DNA of 64,000 nt from Roseiarcus sp963770275 (GTDB taxonomy: Bacteria; Pseudomonadota; Alphaproteobacteria; Rhizobiales; Beijerinckiaceae): contig CAVYPD010000060.1 in assembly GCA_963770275.1 (NCBI GenBank), positions 47,681 to 111,680 on the forward strand, given 5' to 3'. Positions within the stretch are counted from its first letter, which is position 1. Every line of letters begins with the position of its first letter. The notes below the pieces were generated by a model. The model ran no database searches and was not told the origin of the DNA. It worked only from the letters and a program-made list of their open reading frames with translations. The position numbers were made by a program, and so were the translations under genes. This document shows, piece after piece, positions 55,746 to 64,000 of the stretch.

Positions 55746-58700
55746 TTATTCGTGCCTCACGTGCTCGCCGGCCTCGATAGCCATCAACAGCGCCTGCGCC
55801 TCGGCGATCTCGGGCATTTCGGGCGTCGGCGCAAAGCCTTCCAGCGCAGGCGCGAGTACGTCGTGCGCCTCGAGCAAGCTGCCGGTCGATTGGTAGAGCT
55901 TGGCGAGGGCAAACGCCGCGCGTAGGCCCCAGCTGCGCGCGCCTTGCTGCTGCGTGATGGCCAGGGCAGTTCGAAAGGCTTCCTCCGCGGAGGCGGCGTT
56001 TGACGGATTGCGCTTGAGAAAAAGTTCACCGCGAAGAAGATGGGGAAAGGCCAGGTTACAAAGATTTTCGCCCTGACGCGCGAGAGCCATGGCTCCTTCG
56101 ATGCGCGCCAGGGCACTCTCCACGCCCAGCGTCTCCACCTCGAGCTCTGCGAGCAGCGCGAGATAGAACCATCCGTGGCCCATCCCGCCGCGATCGGCCG
56201 AAACCGCCAGCGCCCGTCGAAGCTCTTCCGCTCCGGCCGCGGCGTCATGGAGACGACCGCGCGCCCACCCCAAATTCAATTCGGCCCTGATAGCCCAAAA
56301 GGGCATCCCATGCTCCCGGGCGAGAGCCGCTAGCGCCTCGGCCGCGCTCACCGTGGCGGCGGCGTCACCACGCAGGATTTCGAGATGGGATTTCCATAGC
56401 AGCGGATGGACCATCGAGGGAGCGTGGCCGAGGTCTCTGGCGCGCCGGTTCGCCTGGTCGATCAATTCCCGCGCGCGATCGACCTCGCCCAATTGCCACG
56501 ATGTTACAGCGAGACAGGACATCGCCAGGGTCCCGGTGTCGTCGCTGAAGCGTTCCCGCGTCTCCCTGTCGCGCTGAGGGTCGCAGACCTCGAGCGCGCG
56601 CTCGCAATGGGTCCGCGCCTCGAGGAAATCACCGGAAAAGAGACAGCTCAAAGCGAGGCCGCGACGGGCTACGCCCGCTTCCACGAGACGACCCGCGTCC
56701 TCCGCTTCCTGCAGGAACGGAAAAGCGAGCTCGCGCACCTGCCGCTGTTCGCCTTGCACGAGGGCCAAGGTCCATTGACCGTGGCAAGCTGCGAAGCGTT
56801 CCGCAAAATCGTTCGCTTTGGCAGCGAGCTGCGAGGCGTGCGTGAAGGCGGCCTTGGTTTCCTCGGCAGCGAACCCCTTGGCCATCATCATCGCTTGGCC
56901 GTAGGCCGTTTGCAGATGCAGCCGGCGTTGTCGTTGCCCCTCTGCGGACTTGACCTCCTCCATCTCGGTCAGCGCGGCGAGCAGCGCCTGAGCCTCGGCG
57001 ATCTCCCGCATTTCTGGAGTCGGCGCAAAGCCATCGAGCGCCGGCGCGAGAACGGCGTGGGCGTCGGCAGGACGAGAGGTGGCTTGGTAAAGCCTCGCCA
57101 GCGAAAGAGACCCAAGCAGCTCATAACTGCGCGCGCCCTGCTGTTTTGCGACCCCGATTGCAACCCGATAGGCTTCTTCGGCGGGTGCGGGATCGTCGGG
57201 ACTGCGCTTCAACAGGATGTCGCCGCGTAGCCTATGGAGGTAGGGGTCCGAGAAATGCTCGTCGGTCTCGCCCGCAATCGCCAAGCCTTGGTCGATCAGC
57301 GTCAGCGCGCTATCGGGGCCCCGTGACACAACTTCAAGCTCGGCGAGCAACCCGTATAATGCCGGCGCGATCCATTTGTTGCCTTGATTTAGATAGCTCG
57401 CAAGCGCCTCCCGCAACTCCTCAGCCCAGACTGCGCATCGTAAAGTCGTCCGCGCGCCCACGAGGCAAAGGCCTGGCACGCTGCGACATATAGTTCCATT
57501 CCTCCCCCTCGAACCAGCGCAAGCAGCACTTCCGCCAAGCGAAGCGTTGCGCCAGGGTCGTCACGCCGGGTCTCAAGAAACATTTGGAGAGCATGCGCAT
57601 TGGCGCTGGTCGGAAGGTGACCCAATTCGGCTGCTAATTGGACCGCCTGTTCGGCCAATCGCCGAGCGCGCTCCACCTCACCCAGGTGCCAAGCAGCAAG
57701 CGCGAGATACGCCGCCGCGGCTTCTCGCTGGATCGTGGCCGAAACGGAAGCGCGCCTGCGTGTCACGGGCGGGCACGTACTCCTCTAGCGCCCGTTCCAG
57801 GTAGGTTCGCGCCTGTATAAGATTGCCTCGAGCTAAGCAGGTTGAGCCCAAAGCGCGACGGGCAACGCTAGCTTCAGTGGCATACTCTCCCTCTTCGGCT
57901 TCCCGCAGGAAGGTTTCAGCTGTCGCTTGCGCCAGGCGATGTTCGCCCCGCATGTGGCTTCGCACCCACTGCGGATAGTAGGTTGCGAGTTTATGGGCGC
58001 CATTCTCCGTTTTGCCGCCTAGGTCGCCGGCCCGTGCAAAAGCCGCCTTGGTTTCCTCAGAGGCGTAGCCTCTCGACCACATTACCGCGAGAGCGTAATC
58101 GCTCTGCAACTTCGATCGCTCGCTTGAGCCGCCCAAGCCGCTGATCGATTGCTGTCTTCCCACATCAGCCGCCTTGTCCGCCATCTCGATCGCCTTGCCG
58201 AGATGGGCGATCGCCTCCTGGAACGCCGAGCGGCGCAAAGCCTGGTCGCCGGCCTTGCCCCACCATTCGATGGCGAGATCGTCGAGACCAGCCTCGGTGA
58301 AATGATGCGCGATCGCCTCAGGCTCGGCGTCGGTGCCGAGCTAGCGCGTCGGCAGCGCGGCGGTGCAGCGCCTGGCGGCGGCTCTTGAGCAAGCTCTCGT
58401 AGGCCGCGTCCTGGATCAGCGCGTGCTTGAAGCGATATTTAGCCTCAGGTGGCGCGCCCTCCACAAACAGCAGGTCGGCGTCGGCAAGCCGGTCCAATGA
58501 CGCTTGCAGCGACGACTTCATCGATTTCGGCGACGTCGCGCAGCAGCGGGTAGGCGAAATCGCGTCCAAGCACCGCGCCGATCTGGGCGACCTCGCGCGC
58601 CGCGCCCTAGCCGATCGAGGCGCGCGGCGAGCGACTGCTGAAGCGTGGGAGGGACGGCCTGCGATCCGGTGTCGCCGCGCTCGAGCAAGCAGGCGCGTAA

Positions 58701-60282
58701 CCTCCTCGACGAATAGCGGGACGCCGCCGGTGCGCTCGCTGACCCTCTCGACAACCTCTTGCGGTAGGGCGTGCTGCGCGGCGATCTCGCCGACCATGCG
58801 CCGAACCTCAGTCCGGTCGAGTGGCGCAAGCGCAACGACTGCATGGTGTGAACGCATCCCCCAGGGCGCGCGAAATTCGGGCCGTGTCGTGGCGACGACG
58901 AGTAGCGGCGCTTGCGCGCCGCGTTCGGCCAGCGCCTGGATGAGGTCGAGCGACGTCGGATCGGCCCAATGCAGATCCTCGAAGGCGAGCACCACAGGCT
59001 GGGTCCTAGCCCCGGCCAGAAGTAGGGCCACCATCGCCGCAAGTTGCCGCCGACGCAGCTCTTCGGGCCCGAATTTCGGGGCGCGTTCCACGGGCAGCGG
59101 AATATCGAGCAGCGGCGCAAGAAGTGTCGCCGTTTCCTGGACGTCGAGCTTTACCTGGGCGAGCGTCGTCTCGAGGTCGGCGAGCCGCTCTTTCGGCTGC
59201 AACGTCCTGGCCGCCAAAGCGAGCCCGGCCCCACTCCGCGACTGGGTGCAGGGGCGTATTCTGCAGAAGCTGGGACGAGTTCCATTCAACCCACGTGTGC
59301 GGCGTCTCACCGAGCCGGGAGTGGAACTCCTCGACGGAGCCGCGACTTTCCTAGCCCCGGTTCGCCGATGATCTGGACAAACTGGCCCTCGCCGGCGCGG
59401 ACGCGGTCCCAGCGACGGAGCAGCGTCCCAATGTCCTCGTCACGCCCGACGAAGGACGTTAGAGCCCGCGCGCCGCCCCTTCGACCGCCGCCGCTGGCGC
59501 GAACGACTCGATAGAGCGACAGGGGCTGGGCGACACCCTTCAGCTCGTGCGCGCCCTTCTCCTCGACGACGAAGAGCCCGGCCACCTGGCGCTGCACGCT
59601 TCCCGTGACCAGGACCGACCCTGGCTCAGCAGCAGCTTGGACGCGCGCCGCAATGTTCGGCGCATCGCCGAACACCTCGCCGGTCGCGTCCACGACGACC
59701 AGGCCGGACTCGAGACCGATTCGCGCCGATAGCTCCGGCGCGCCTCTCGCGGCATTCCTCGCGTTGAGGTCGGCGAGCGCCCGCTGGATGGCCAGCGCAG
59801 CCCGCACGGCCCGCTCGGCGTCATTCTCCTGCGCCTGCGGGTAGCCGAAGAGCGCCATCAGCCCGTCGCCGAGCTTCTTCAGCACATGGCCGCCAAAATC
59901 GGTCACCGCCCTCGAAGCTTCGTCGAGATAGGCGTTGACGAGGTTGCGCCAGTCCTCGGCGTCCAGCTTCGCGGCTAGACTCGTCGAGCCGACGAGATCG
60001 CAGAACATGACCGTGATCGGACGGCGTTCGGCAGAGTGATTCGCGTGCGGTCGAGGGCAGCCGAGGATCGTCGGGAACGGCGGCGTGGGCAGATGGCGTC
60101 GACCCGATTGGCGCAATCGCGGCGAGCAGCTTGCGCCGATCTCCCACGGTCGCAACGCCGATTTCCTTCGAGGTCTTCAACGGTCAGGTCGAGGAAGTAC
60201 TTGTCCGTCGATCGTCGCTTTCGCGAAACGCCGCCTCGTACTGCTCGAGACCGAGGCTTCGTAGCCAAGACCCAACGTCCAT
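55746..60282 (-). CDS. SAM-cyclase-ATPase-TPR signalling protein (cassette 2)
   Basis: About 1,510 residues with many frame changes. SAM domain WLRSLGLEQYEAAFRE near the start; cyclase ITVMFCDLVGSTSLAAKLDA, KLGDGLMALFGYPQAQENDA, VFGDAPNIAARVQAAAEPGS; ATPase Walker A IIGEPGLGKSRL near residue 309 and Walker B VVLAFEDLHWADPTSLDLI near 430; VSERTGGVPLFVEEVTRLL; then two TPR units of about 1.19 kb ending AIEAGEHVRHE. Same architecture and same end as the giant at 39.0-45.9 kb, but without the three amplified units. The small cyclase gene follows 50 bases downstream, as in cassette 1. Confidence 0.87.
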
Positions 60283-60286
60283 GGTC

Positions 60287-60427
60287 CTACACCCGTCCTC
60301 GAAACGGATGATCGTCGAGATTGGGAAGGGTGTCCAGCAAGGTTTGCTTTTGCCGCTTCATCCGCTCAGGGTCGTGGGCCGGCAGTTCCTCGTATGCTCG
60401 AGCGATGTCGAAGCCCGGTATGGGCAT
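60287..60427 (-). CDS. 46-residue hypothetical peptide
   Basis: MPIPGFDIARAYEELPAHDP, then ERMKRQKQTLLDTLPNLDDH and PFRGRV. It ends five bases before the start of the giant cyclase gene. The composition is non-random (YEELPAHDPERMKRQKQ), but no family is recognised and the ribosome-binding site is weak. It could be a leader-type small gene of cassette 2. Confidence 0.4.
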   Translation of the reverse strand: MPIPGFDIARAYEELPAHDPERMKRQKQTLLDTLPNLDDHPFRGRV

Positions 60428-60452
60428 GGCGCGACGACAAGGCCAGACGATT

Positions 60453-60890
60453 TCAGGGCTTGAGGTCGAGACAGGCTTTCGAGCTACCGTCCATGTAGAA
60501 AGGCACCGAGCTGTGCGCGTGCATGATCTTCCATTTGCCATTTTCCTTGCGAAAACCGTTCGTTGTGCGGAACCAAAGTGACACTTCGGTGCCGTCGGTT
60601 TTCGCGCCGGTCATGTGCGTCAGAGACGTGGAGAAGGCGACGTTGTCGCCGGTCGTCACCACCAGATCGCGCTCTTCCAAGCCGATCGGGCCTTTCCAGG
60701 TTGCGAACCAGGCTTCGATTTCGCGCCGCGCTTCCTTCGGCGAGCCGCCCTTGTTCTGTAGCGGCGGCGCGAGGTCGAAGGAGAGGAAGCCCTCGCCGCC
60801 ATGCGCGAGCAGCAGATCAACGTTCTTGGCGTGATGCGCCTTGGCGTGATCCGCGATGATTGATCGGATTTCCGCCTCGTCTTTGGTCAT
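60453..60890 (-). CDS. SnoaL/ketosteroid-isomerase-like protein
   Basis: 145 residues, NTF2-like fold. MTKDEAEIRSIIADHAKAHH, then AKNVDLLLAHGGEGFLSFDL, REIEAWFATWKGPIGLEERD, VAFSTSLTHMTGAKTDGTEV and LWFRTTNGFRKENGKWKIMH are typical of the calcium/calmodulin-kinase-II-association/SnoaL-like group. GGGAGAACG precedes ATG 60,890; the upstream open frame is not family-like. Small-molecule binding or isomerase function, substrate unknown. Confidence 0.85.
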   Translation of the reverse strand: MTKDEAEIRSIIADHAKAHHAKNVDLLLAHGGEGFLSFDLAPPLQNKGGSPKEARREIEAWFATWKGPIGLEERDLVVTTGDNVAFSTSLTHMTGAKTDGTEVSLWFRTTNGFRKENGKWKIMHAHSSVPFYMDGSSKACLDLKP

Positions 60891-61158
60891 GTCGTTCTCC
60901 CGCTGTCGTTTCGATCGCGCCGGACGGTAGACCTGTGCCGCCATGCGGTATGCGCTCTGAGGCCGATTTCGCAGCGTCGAGAGGGCGGACGTCAAGCCCG
61001 GGCATGAGTATGGCGCGATTGAACCGGGTTCAGAAGAAGGAAACAGCGGCAGATTGCCACGAGTTCGAGTGCATTGCGACACACCGTCGCAAGATGACAC
61101 ACACGTCTACCTAAACATGGGCGATGCCAGTGACATCGTCTGCCCCTATTATTCTACG
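60891..61158. other. Short intergenic gap
   Basis: Nothing beyond the promoter region of the SnoaL-like gene is seen here. Confidence 0.4.
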
Positions 61159-61470
61159 CTATTCCGTTTCGATCCGACCCTGGGTGCACGCGAAGCTGAT
61201 CCGGCAGATTGTGGATAGCGATGTTCCGGAAACATGCGGCGTCATTCCATGATGCGGCATGGTCCGCCAGGGATGATCCTTGGGCACCGGCTGCGGAAAC
61301 CATACGTCGCCTGCGTAGCCTGCGAGCTGGCCGCTTTCGAGGGCCCGAACGATTGCGTCGCGATCGCAAATCTTGCCGCGGGCGGTGTTCACGAGATAAG
61401 CCCCTCGCTTCATTTTCGAGAGCAGTTTGTCGTTGAAGAGGTTCTCCTCGTTGCCAGCTCTCGGCGGAGG
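61159..61470 (-). pseudogene. NAD-dependent formate dehydrogenase fragment
   Basis: The minus-strand frame encodes ENLFNDKLLSKMKRGAYLVN, TARGKICDRDAIVRALESGQ, LAGYAGDVWFPQPVPKDHPW and RTMPHHGMTPHVSGTSLS. This is the conserved C-terminal catalytic part of NAD-linked formate dehydrogenase, including the PHHGMTPH His. The N-terminal two thirds are missing and the end after GTSLS is unrelated. It is a remnant only. Intact enzymes of this type are used by methylotrophs to oxidise formate, hinting at the host's lifestyle or ancestry. Confidence 0.8.
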
Positions 61471-61906
61471 TTTTCTCGAATTTCGGTTCCAGACACCCCC
61501 AGCTTTATCGCCTAATCGCGCAGGAACTCGCGCGCCGAGTACTCCAACTTGAAAGTCGCTCAATCGAGTGAGTGATCTTCCCGACCACGTCTTGCTTGCA
61601 GCACACGGGCGGTAACTCGACGCTCGAGTCCGACGAGGAGTGCAGCGGCAACAGCGTTATCTCCCACATCTCAGAAGGGCGGAAAGCGCGCCTACACAAT
61701 TCGCCTCGTGAAGGACCGGAGTCCACGCCATAGCCCAAAGGGGCTTCACCGCCCATTCAGACGATGGCGACACGCTCGGCGACGGGCCACCCTCGCCGAG
61801 ATATATTCGGCGATCCGTTCTAGCCACACGTCCTGTTTGGAAGTCCGCCCTGACTTCAGAGTGGCTTGCACTGCGGCAATGGTGAGCTTCTCGTCCCCAA
61901 CAGGAG
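61471..61906. other. Non-coding region with a dispersed repeat
   Basis: No supported gene. The 58-base repeat copy B lies at 61,678-61,735. The remainder resembles decayed coding DNA. Confidence 0.45.
61678..61735. repeat. Dispersed 58-bp repeat, copy B
   Basis: Counterpart of 51,781-51,838, same orientation, about 49 of 58 bases identical, including the shared CTCG-N-GAAGGACCGGAG core. Confidence 0.6.
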
Positions 61907-62315
61907 TTAGATCTTTCGTTCCAGCACCTGCATCACCTCGAAGACGAAACCGCCGGGCGACCGGAAGAAGGCAAGACGTCGTCTACCAAAAGCCGCCGAT
62001 ACTTCGGTTGGCTCGACAAGGACCTCGGCGCCGAGCGCGCTAATGCGTGCGTACTCGGCGTCGAGGTTGTCCACTTCGTAGACCGCATGGGTGAGGCCGG
62101 GCCGAACGCCACCGGAAACAAGTTTCTCGAACACGACCGTCTCGAAGAGGAGCATGCGGACGCCGCCGAGCATGAGGATTGCGTATTCTCGTTCCTCTCC
62201 CACCATCGAGACCCGTTCGCGCAAGACAAGCGACGCACCGACCTCTCGAAGGAAGGCCACCTCGCGATCGAGGTCGGTCACTTTAAGGCCGACGTTCTCA
62301 TAGCTCTTTGATCAT
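61907..62315 (-). CDS. VOC-family (glyoxalase-like) protein, one frameshift near the start
   Basis: About 136 residues. ATG at 62,315 reads MIK and then, after a one-base shift near 62,303, SYENVGLKVTDLDREVAFLR. The two beta-alpha-beta-beta-beta modules of the vicinal-oxygen-chelate fold are visible: VGLKVTDLDREVAFL and YAILMLGGVRMLLFE in the first, LTHAVYEVDNLDAEYARISA and LAFFRSPGGFVFEVMQVLE in the second. The metal-ligand positions (His in LTHAVYEV and Glu in FVFEVMQ) are present. Substrate unknown. Confidence 0.82.
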
Positions 62316-62682
62316 GGCGTTCACTCCGATTGTGCCAGTTCGCTGCTTTTCTCAACGCCTCTAGCTGGAGTTTCCGCAGTTCGCTGAGACGCCCCAAGCA
62401 TGACCATCGACAATCAAAATGTTGGGCTTCGCCGTATCAGGCGGCCTCGGCCGACGTGGCCATCAGCAGGCTCCGCCGACGGGTCACACAATCTCCGCGC
62501 CTACCGTAACTCGAAGAACAGCAAGGGTTGAGCTTACACGTTCGCAATTGGTTCAGGAACGGTCGCTTCTGGCGCATCCTACCCTTAGCGCCTACGGCAA
62601 CTTTCTGGCGCGCTCCGCCCGTACGGGGCCCACCTCGGGAACGCGTGCTTGGTCGAGAGCGGTCGGGGCCGGCGCGCGCGGT
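62316..62682. other. Intergenic region
   Basis: No gene or clear signal is seen in these 367 bases. Confidence 0.45.
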
Positions 62683-63367
62683 TCACGCCTTGGACAGCAG
62701 AAGGGCCGCGAGTGCGTCGGGCGCGGTGTAGTGCGGGTTGTGGCTAGCGTCGAGTGCGTGGAAGCTCCAGGCTGGATCGTCGCGGGTATCGATCGGCGAA
62801 CTGCTTGAACGAGTTCCTGGCCGGTCTTTTTCGTGCAGTGAATGTAGCTGCGGGGGAATGTCGGGACTCCTCGATGGGCAACGCGAAGCTGCTGGCTAAA
62901 GCAGAGCGCGGACTGGTGCTGCTGCCGGGGCGTTGCCCAGGCGACATCCTCGGGCGATGTGTCGGGAGCCATCGGCCTCGGCGGCACGAGCCATCCTTCG
63001 ACCGGACCGGCTTCCTGAGCGCCCGTCAGGTCATTCATCGACTGGCCGTCCGACGGCACGAACGCATCGAGATAGACCAGATGGCGCACCCGGTCGGGAA
63101 GCCGGTCGGCGACGCCCGTCGCCACCATGCCGCCGTAACTGTGACCAACGAGGATCACGTCCCGCCAATCCTCGTATTCGAGCACTGCTCGCACGTCTTG
63201 GATATGGGTCTCGAGATTGACCATCGGATGCGCGAGATGGGCGCGCTTGCCGAGGCCTGTGTAGGTGGGGGGCTACGAGCCGCGGCCGGCGGCCGCAGCA
63301 ATGGCCTCATCTTCTTCCACGCCCAGCCTCCGCCCCAGGTGCCATGGCAAATCACATAAGCAGACAA
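62683..63367 (-). CDS. Alpha/beta hydrolase (EstC/hydroxynitrile-lyase-like), frameshifted
   Basis: About 228 residues. TTG start after AGGGAAAC gives MSAYVICHGTWGGGWAWKKM with the oxyanion HG motif. A frame change near 63,290 leads to VNLETHIQDVRAVLEYEDWR and VILVGHSYGGMVATGVADRL, with the nucleophile Ser in GHSYGG. HLVYLDAFVPSDGQSMNDLT follows, and after a further change near 62,810 the end is PHYTAPDALAALLLSKA at the TGA 62,685-62,683. The pattern matches the small esterases related to pyrethroid hydrolases and plant methyl esterases. Substrate unknown. Confidence 0.82.
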
Positions 63368-63614
63368 GTCGTTTCCCTGGTCGGTTAGCTGGCTGTTAGG
63401 ACCAAAGATTACCGAAAATTAAATGCTGGGTAAGGCCGCGAGGTCTCATCGCGTCTATGGACGGGCCGCCCGTTGCAACCCACACGCGACGGGTGGCGCC
63501 ATTGATGGTCTAGACTGCACTGATGGCGTCGGCCCCGTCCACGTGTCTCCGTTGAGCGGGGCCACCTCCCCGTCGTGGCTCAGAAACCGTTTATCGTCGC
63601 GCGCGCTTGTTGCC
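63368..63614. other. Short gap without a clear gene
   Basis: No supported coding sequence. The promoter of the alpha/beta hydrolase gene is presumably at 63,370-63,420, where the DNA is AT-richer. Confidence 0.35.
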
Positions 63615-63881
63615 TTAGCCTTGCTCAAAAGGGAGATCTGGAAGCGGTATTCTAAGGTTCGGCCCAGCCGCTGGTAGTAGACTACGCTTGAACCCGTCCT
63701 CTTCTTCCCTGATCGCGATTTCGAGGCCAAACTGGATACACTTGTCAACGAGACGTTGATTTTCGGCCTTGAGGCGTAGCACCTCGACCTCTAGTGCCCT
63801 GATCAATCCAGCTGGACGGCTCACTACGCCACTAGCCTCATTGTCGCGCCAACTCTGAGTATCCTTGATCCCGTCTGTCAA
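63615..63881 (-). CDS. Small coiled-coil protein
   Basis: 88 residues. A central heptad pattern (LIRALEVEVLRLKAENQRLV, then DKCIQFGLEIAIREEEDGFK) predicts a coiled coil. No other domain is seen, and the tail after about residue 68 looks random. The ATG lies five bases from a perfect CtrA box. It may be a cell-cycle-related small protein, or the coiled-coil leader of a decayed transposase. Confidence 0.45.
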   Translation of the reverse strand: MTDGIKDTQSWRDNEASGVVSRPAGLIRALEVEVLRLKAENQRLVDKCIQFGLEIAIREEEDGFKRSLLPAAGPNLRIPLPDLPFEQG

Positions 63882-63885
63882 CTCG

Positions 63886-63901
63886 TTAACAGGTTGTTAA
63901 C
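63886..63901. promoter_or_regulatory. Perfect CtrA binding box (TTAA-N7-TTAAC)
   Basis: TTAACAGGTTGTTAAC matches the CtrA consensus exactly on the plus strand. Because it is preceded by G it also reads TTAA-N7-TTAAC on the minus strand. It lies immediately upstream of the small coiled-coil gene and could also serve a plus-strand gene beyond the window edge. Confidence 0.6.
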
Positions 63902-64000
63902 ATGCGCGCGGTGACGCGGATCACAGACCGATTTCGCGCTTTGATGGCTTAAGTTCCGGCGGTTGAAGCCGTGCTGGTCCGCCGGCAACAGATGTTGCCT

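Overview
The window is GC-rich chromosomal DNA. It most likely comes from an alphaproteobacterium of the order Hyphomicrobiales (rhizobia/methylotroph relatives). The evidence is a complete alphaproteobacterial division/cell-wall (dcw) operon, CtrA-type boxes, class III cyclase-TPR proteins typical of this group, and a remnant of an NAD-dependent formate dehydrogenase. The genus cannot be fixed from the sequence alone.

Layout. 0.2-4.5 kb, + strand: 5-hydroxyisourate hydrolase, then a MarR regulator with an EmrAB-type drug efflux pair. 4.6-16.1 kb, - strand: mraZ-rsmH-ftsL-ftsI-murE-murF-mraY-murD-ftsW-murG, tightly overlapped, with an array of MraZ-binding boxes upstream. 16.4-21.7 kb: two tiny membrane peptides, a SRAP/YedK protein, an RraA-like aldolase, a low-GC stretch, a broken secreted protein, a truncated IS481 transposase, an SDR and tRNA-Thr(CGT). 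22.1-24.2 kb: a short mobile module with a serine recombinase. 24.7-29.1 kb: a chromate-transporter remnant, then an arsenic operon (arsR, flavoprotein, aquaglyceroporin, arsC, MFS exporter). 29.2-35.3 kb: an accessory strip of short genes. It holds a ribbon-helix-helix/metallopeptidase pair, a zinc-ribbon protein with a deoxyribosyltransferase-like domain, a second SRAP protein, several small conserved proteins and a BrnT/BrnA toxin-antitoxin pair. 35.4-37.1 kb: ilvD. 37.2-45.9 and 53.8-60.3 kb: two copies of the same two-gene signalling cassette, a SAM-cyclase-ATPase-TPR giant followed by a cyclase-TPR protein. Between them lie recD2, a periplasmic protein, copC-copD, a DsrE-like protein and a sulfite-oxidase-type molybdoenzyme. 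60.3-64 kb: small enzymes (SnoaL-like, VOC, alpha/beta hydrolase), the formate dehydrogenase remnant, and a perfect CtrA box at the window edge.

Quality warning. Very many genes, including essential ones (murE, murF, murG, ftsI, rsmH), are continuous by homology but change reading frame one to four times through single-base indels. Loss of function in all of them is implausible, so residual sequencing or assembly indels are the likely cause. I give such genes as full-length spans and state where the frame changes.

The most notable biology is the duplicated cyclase cassette. Its larger gene has amplified an internal repeat of about 1,200 bp to three near-identical copies plus a diverged one. 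Also worth attention are the zinc-ribbon/NDT-like protein, the RHH-metallopeptidase pair, and the four-box MraZ operator ahead of the dcw operon.
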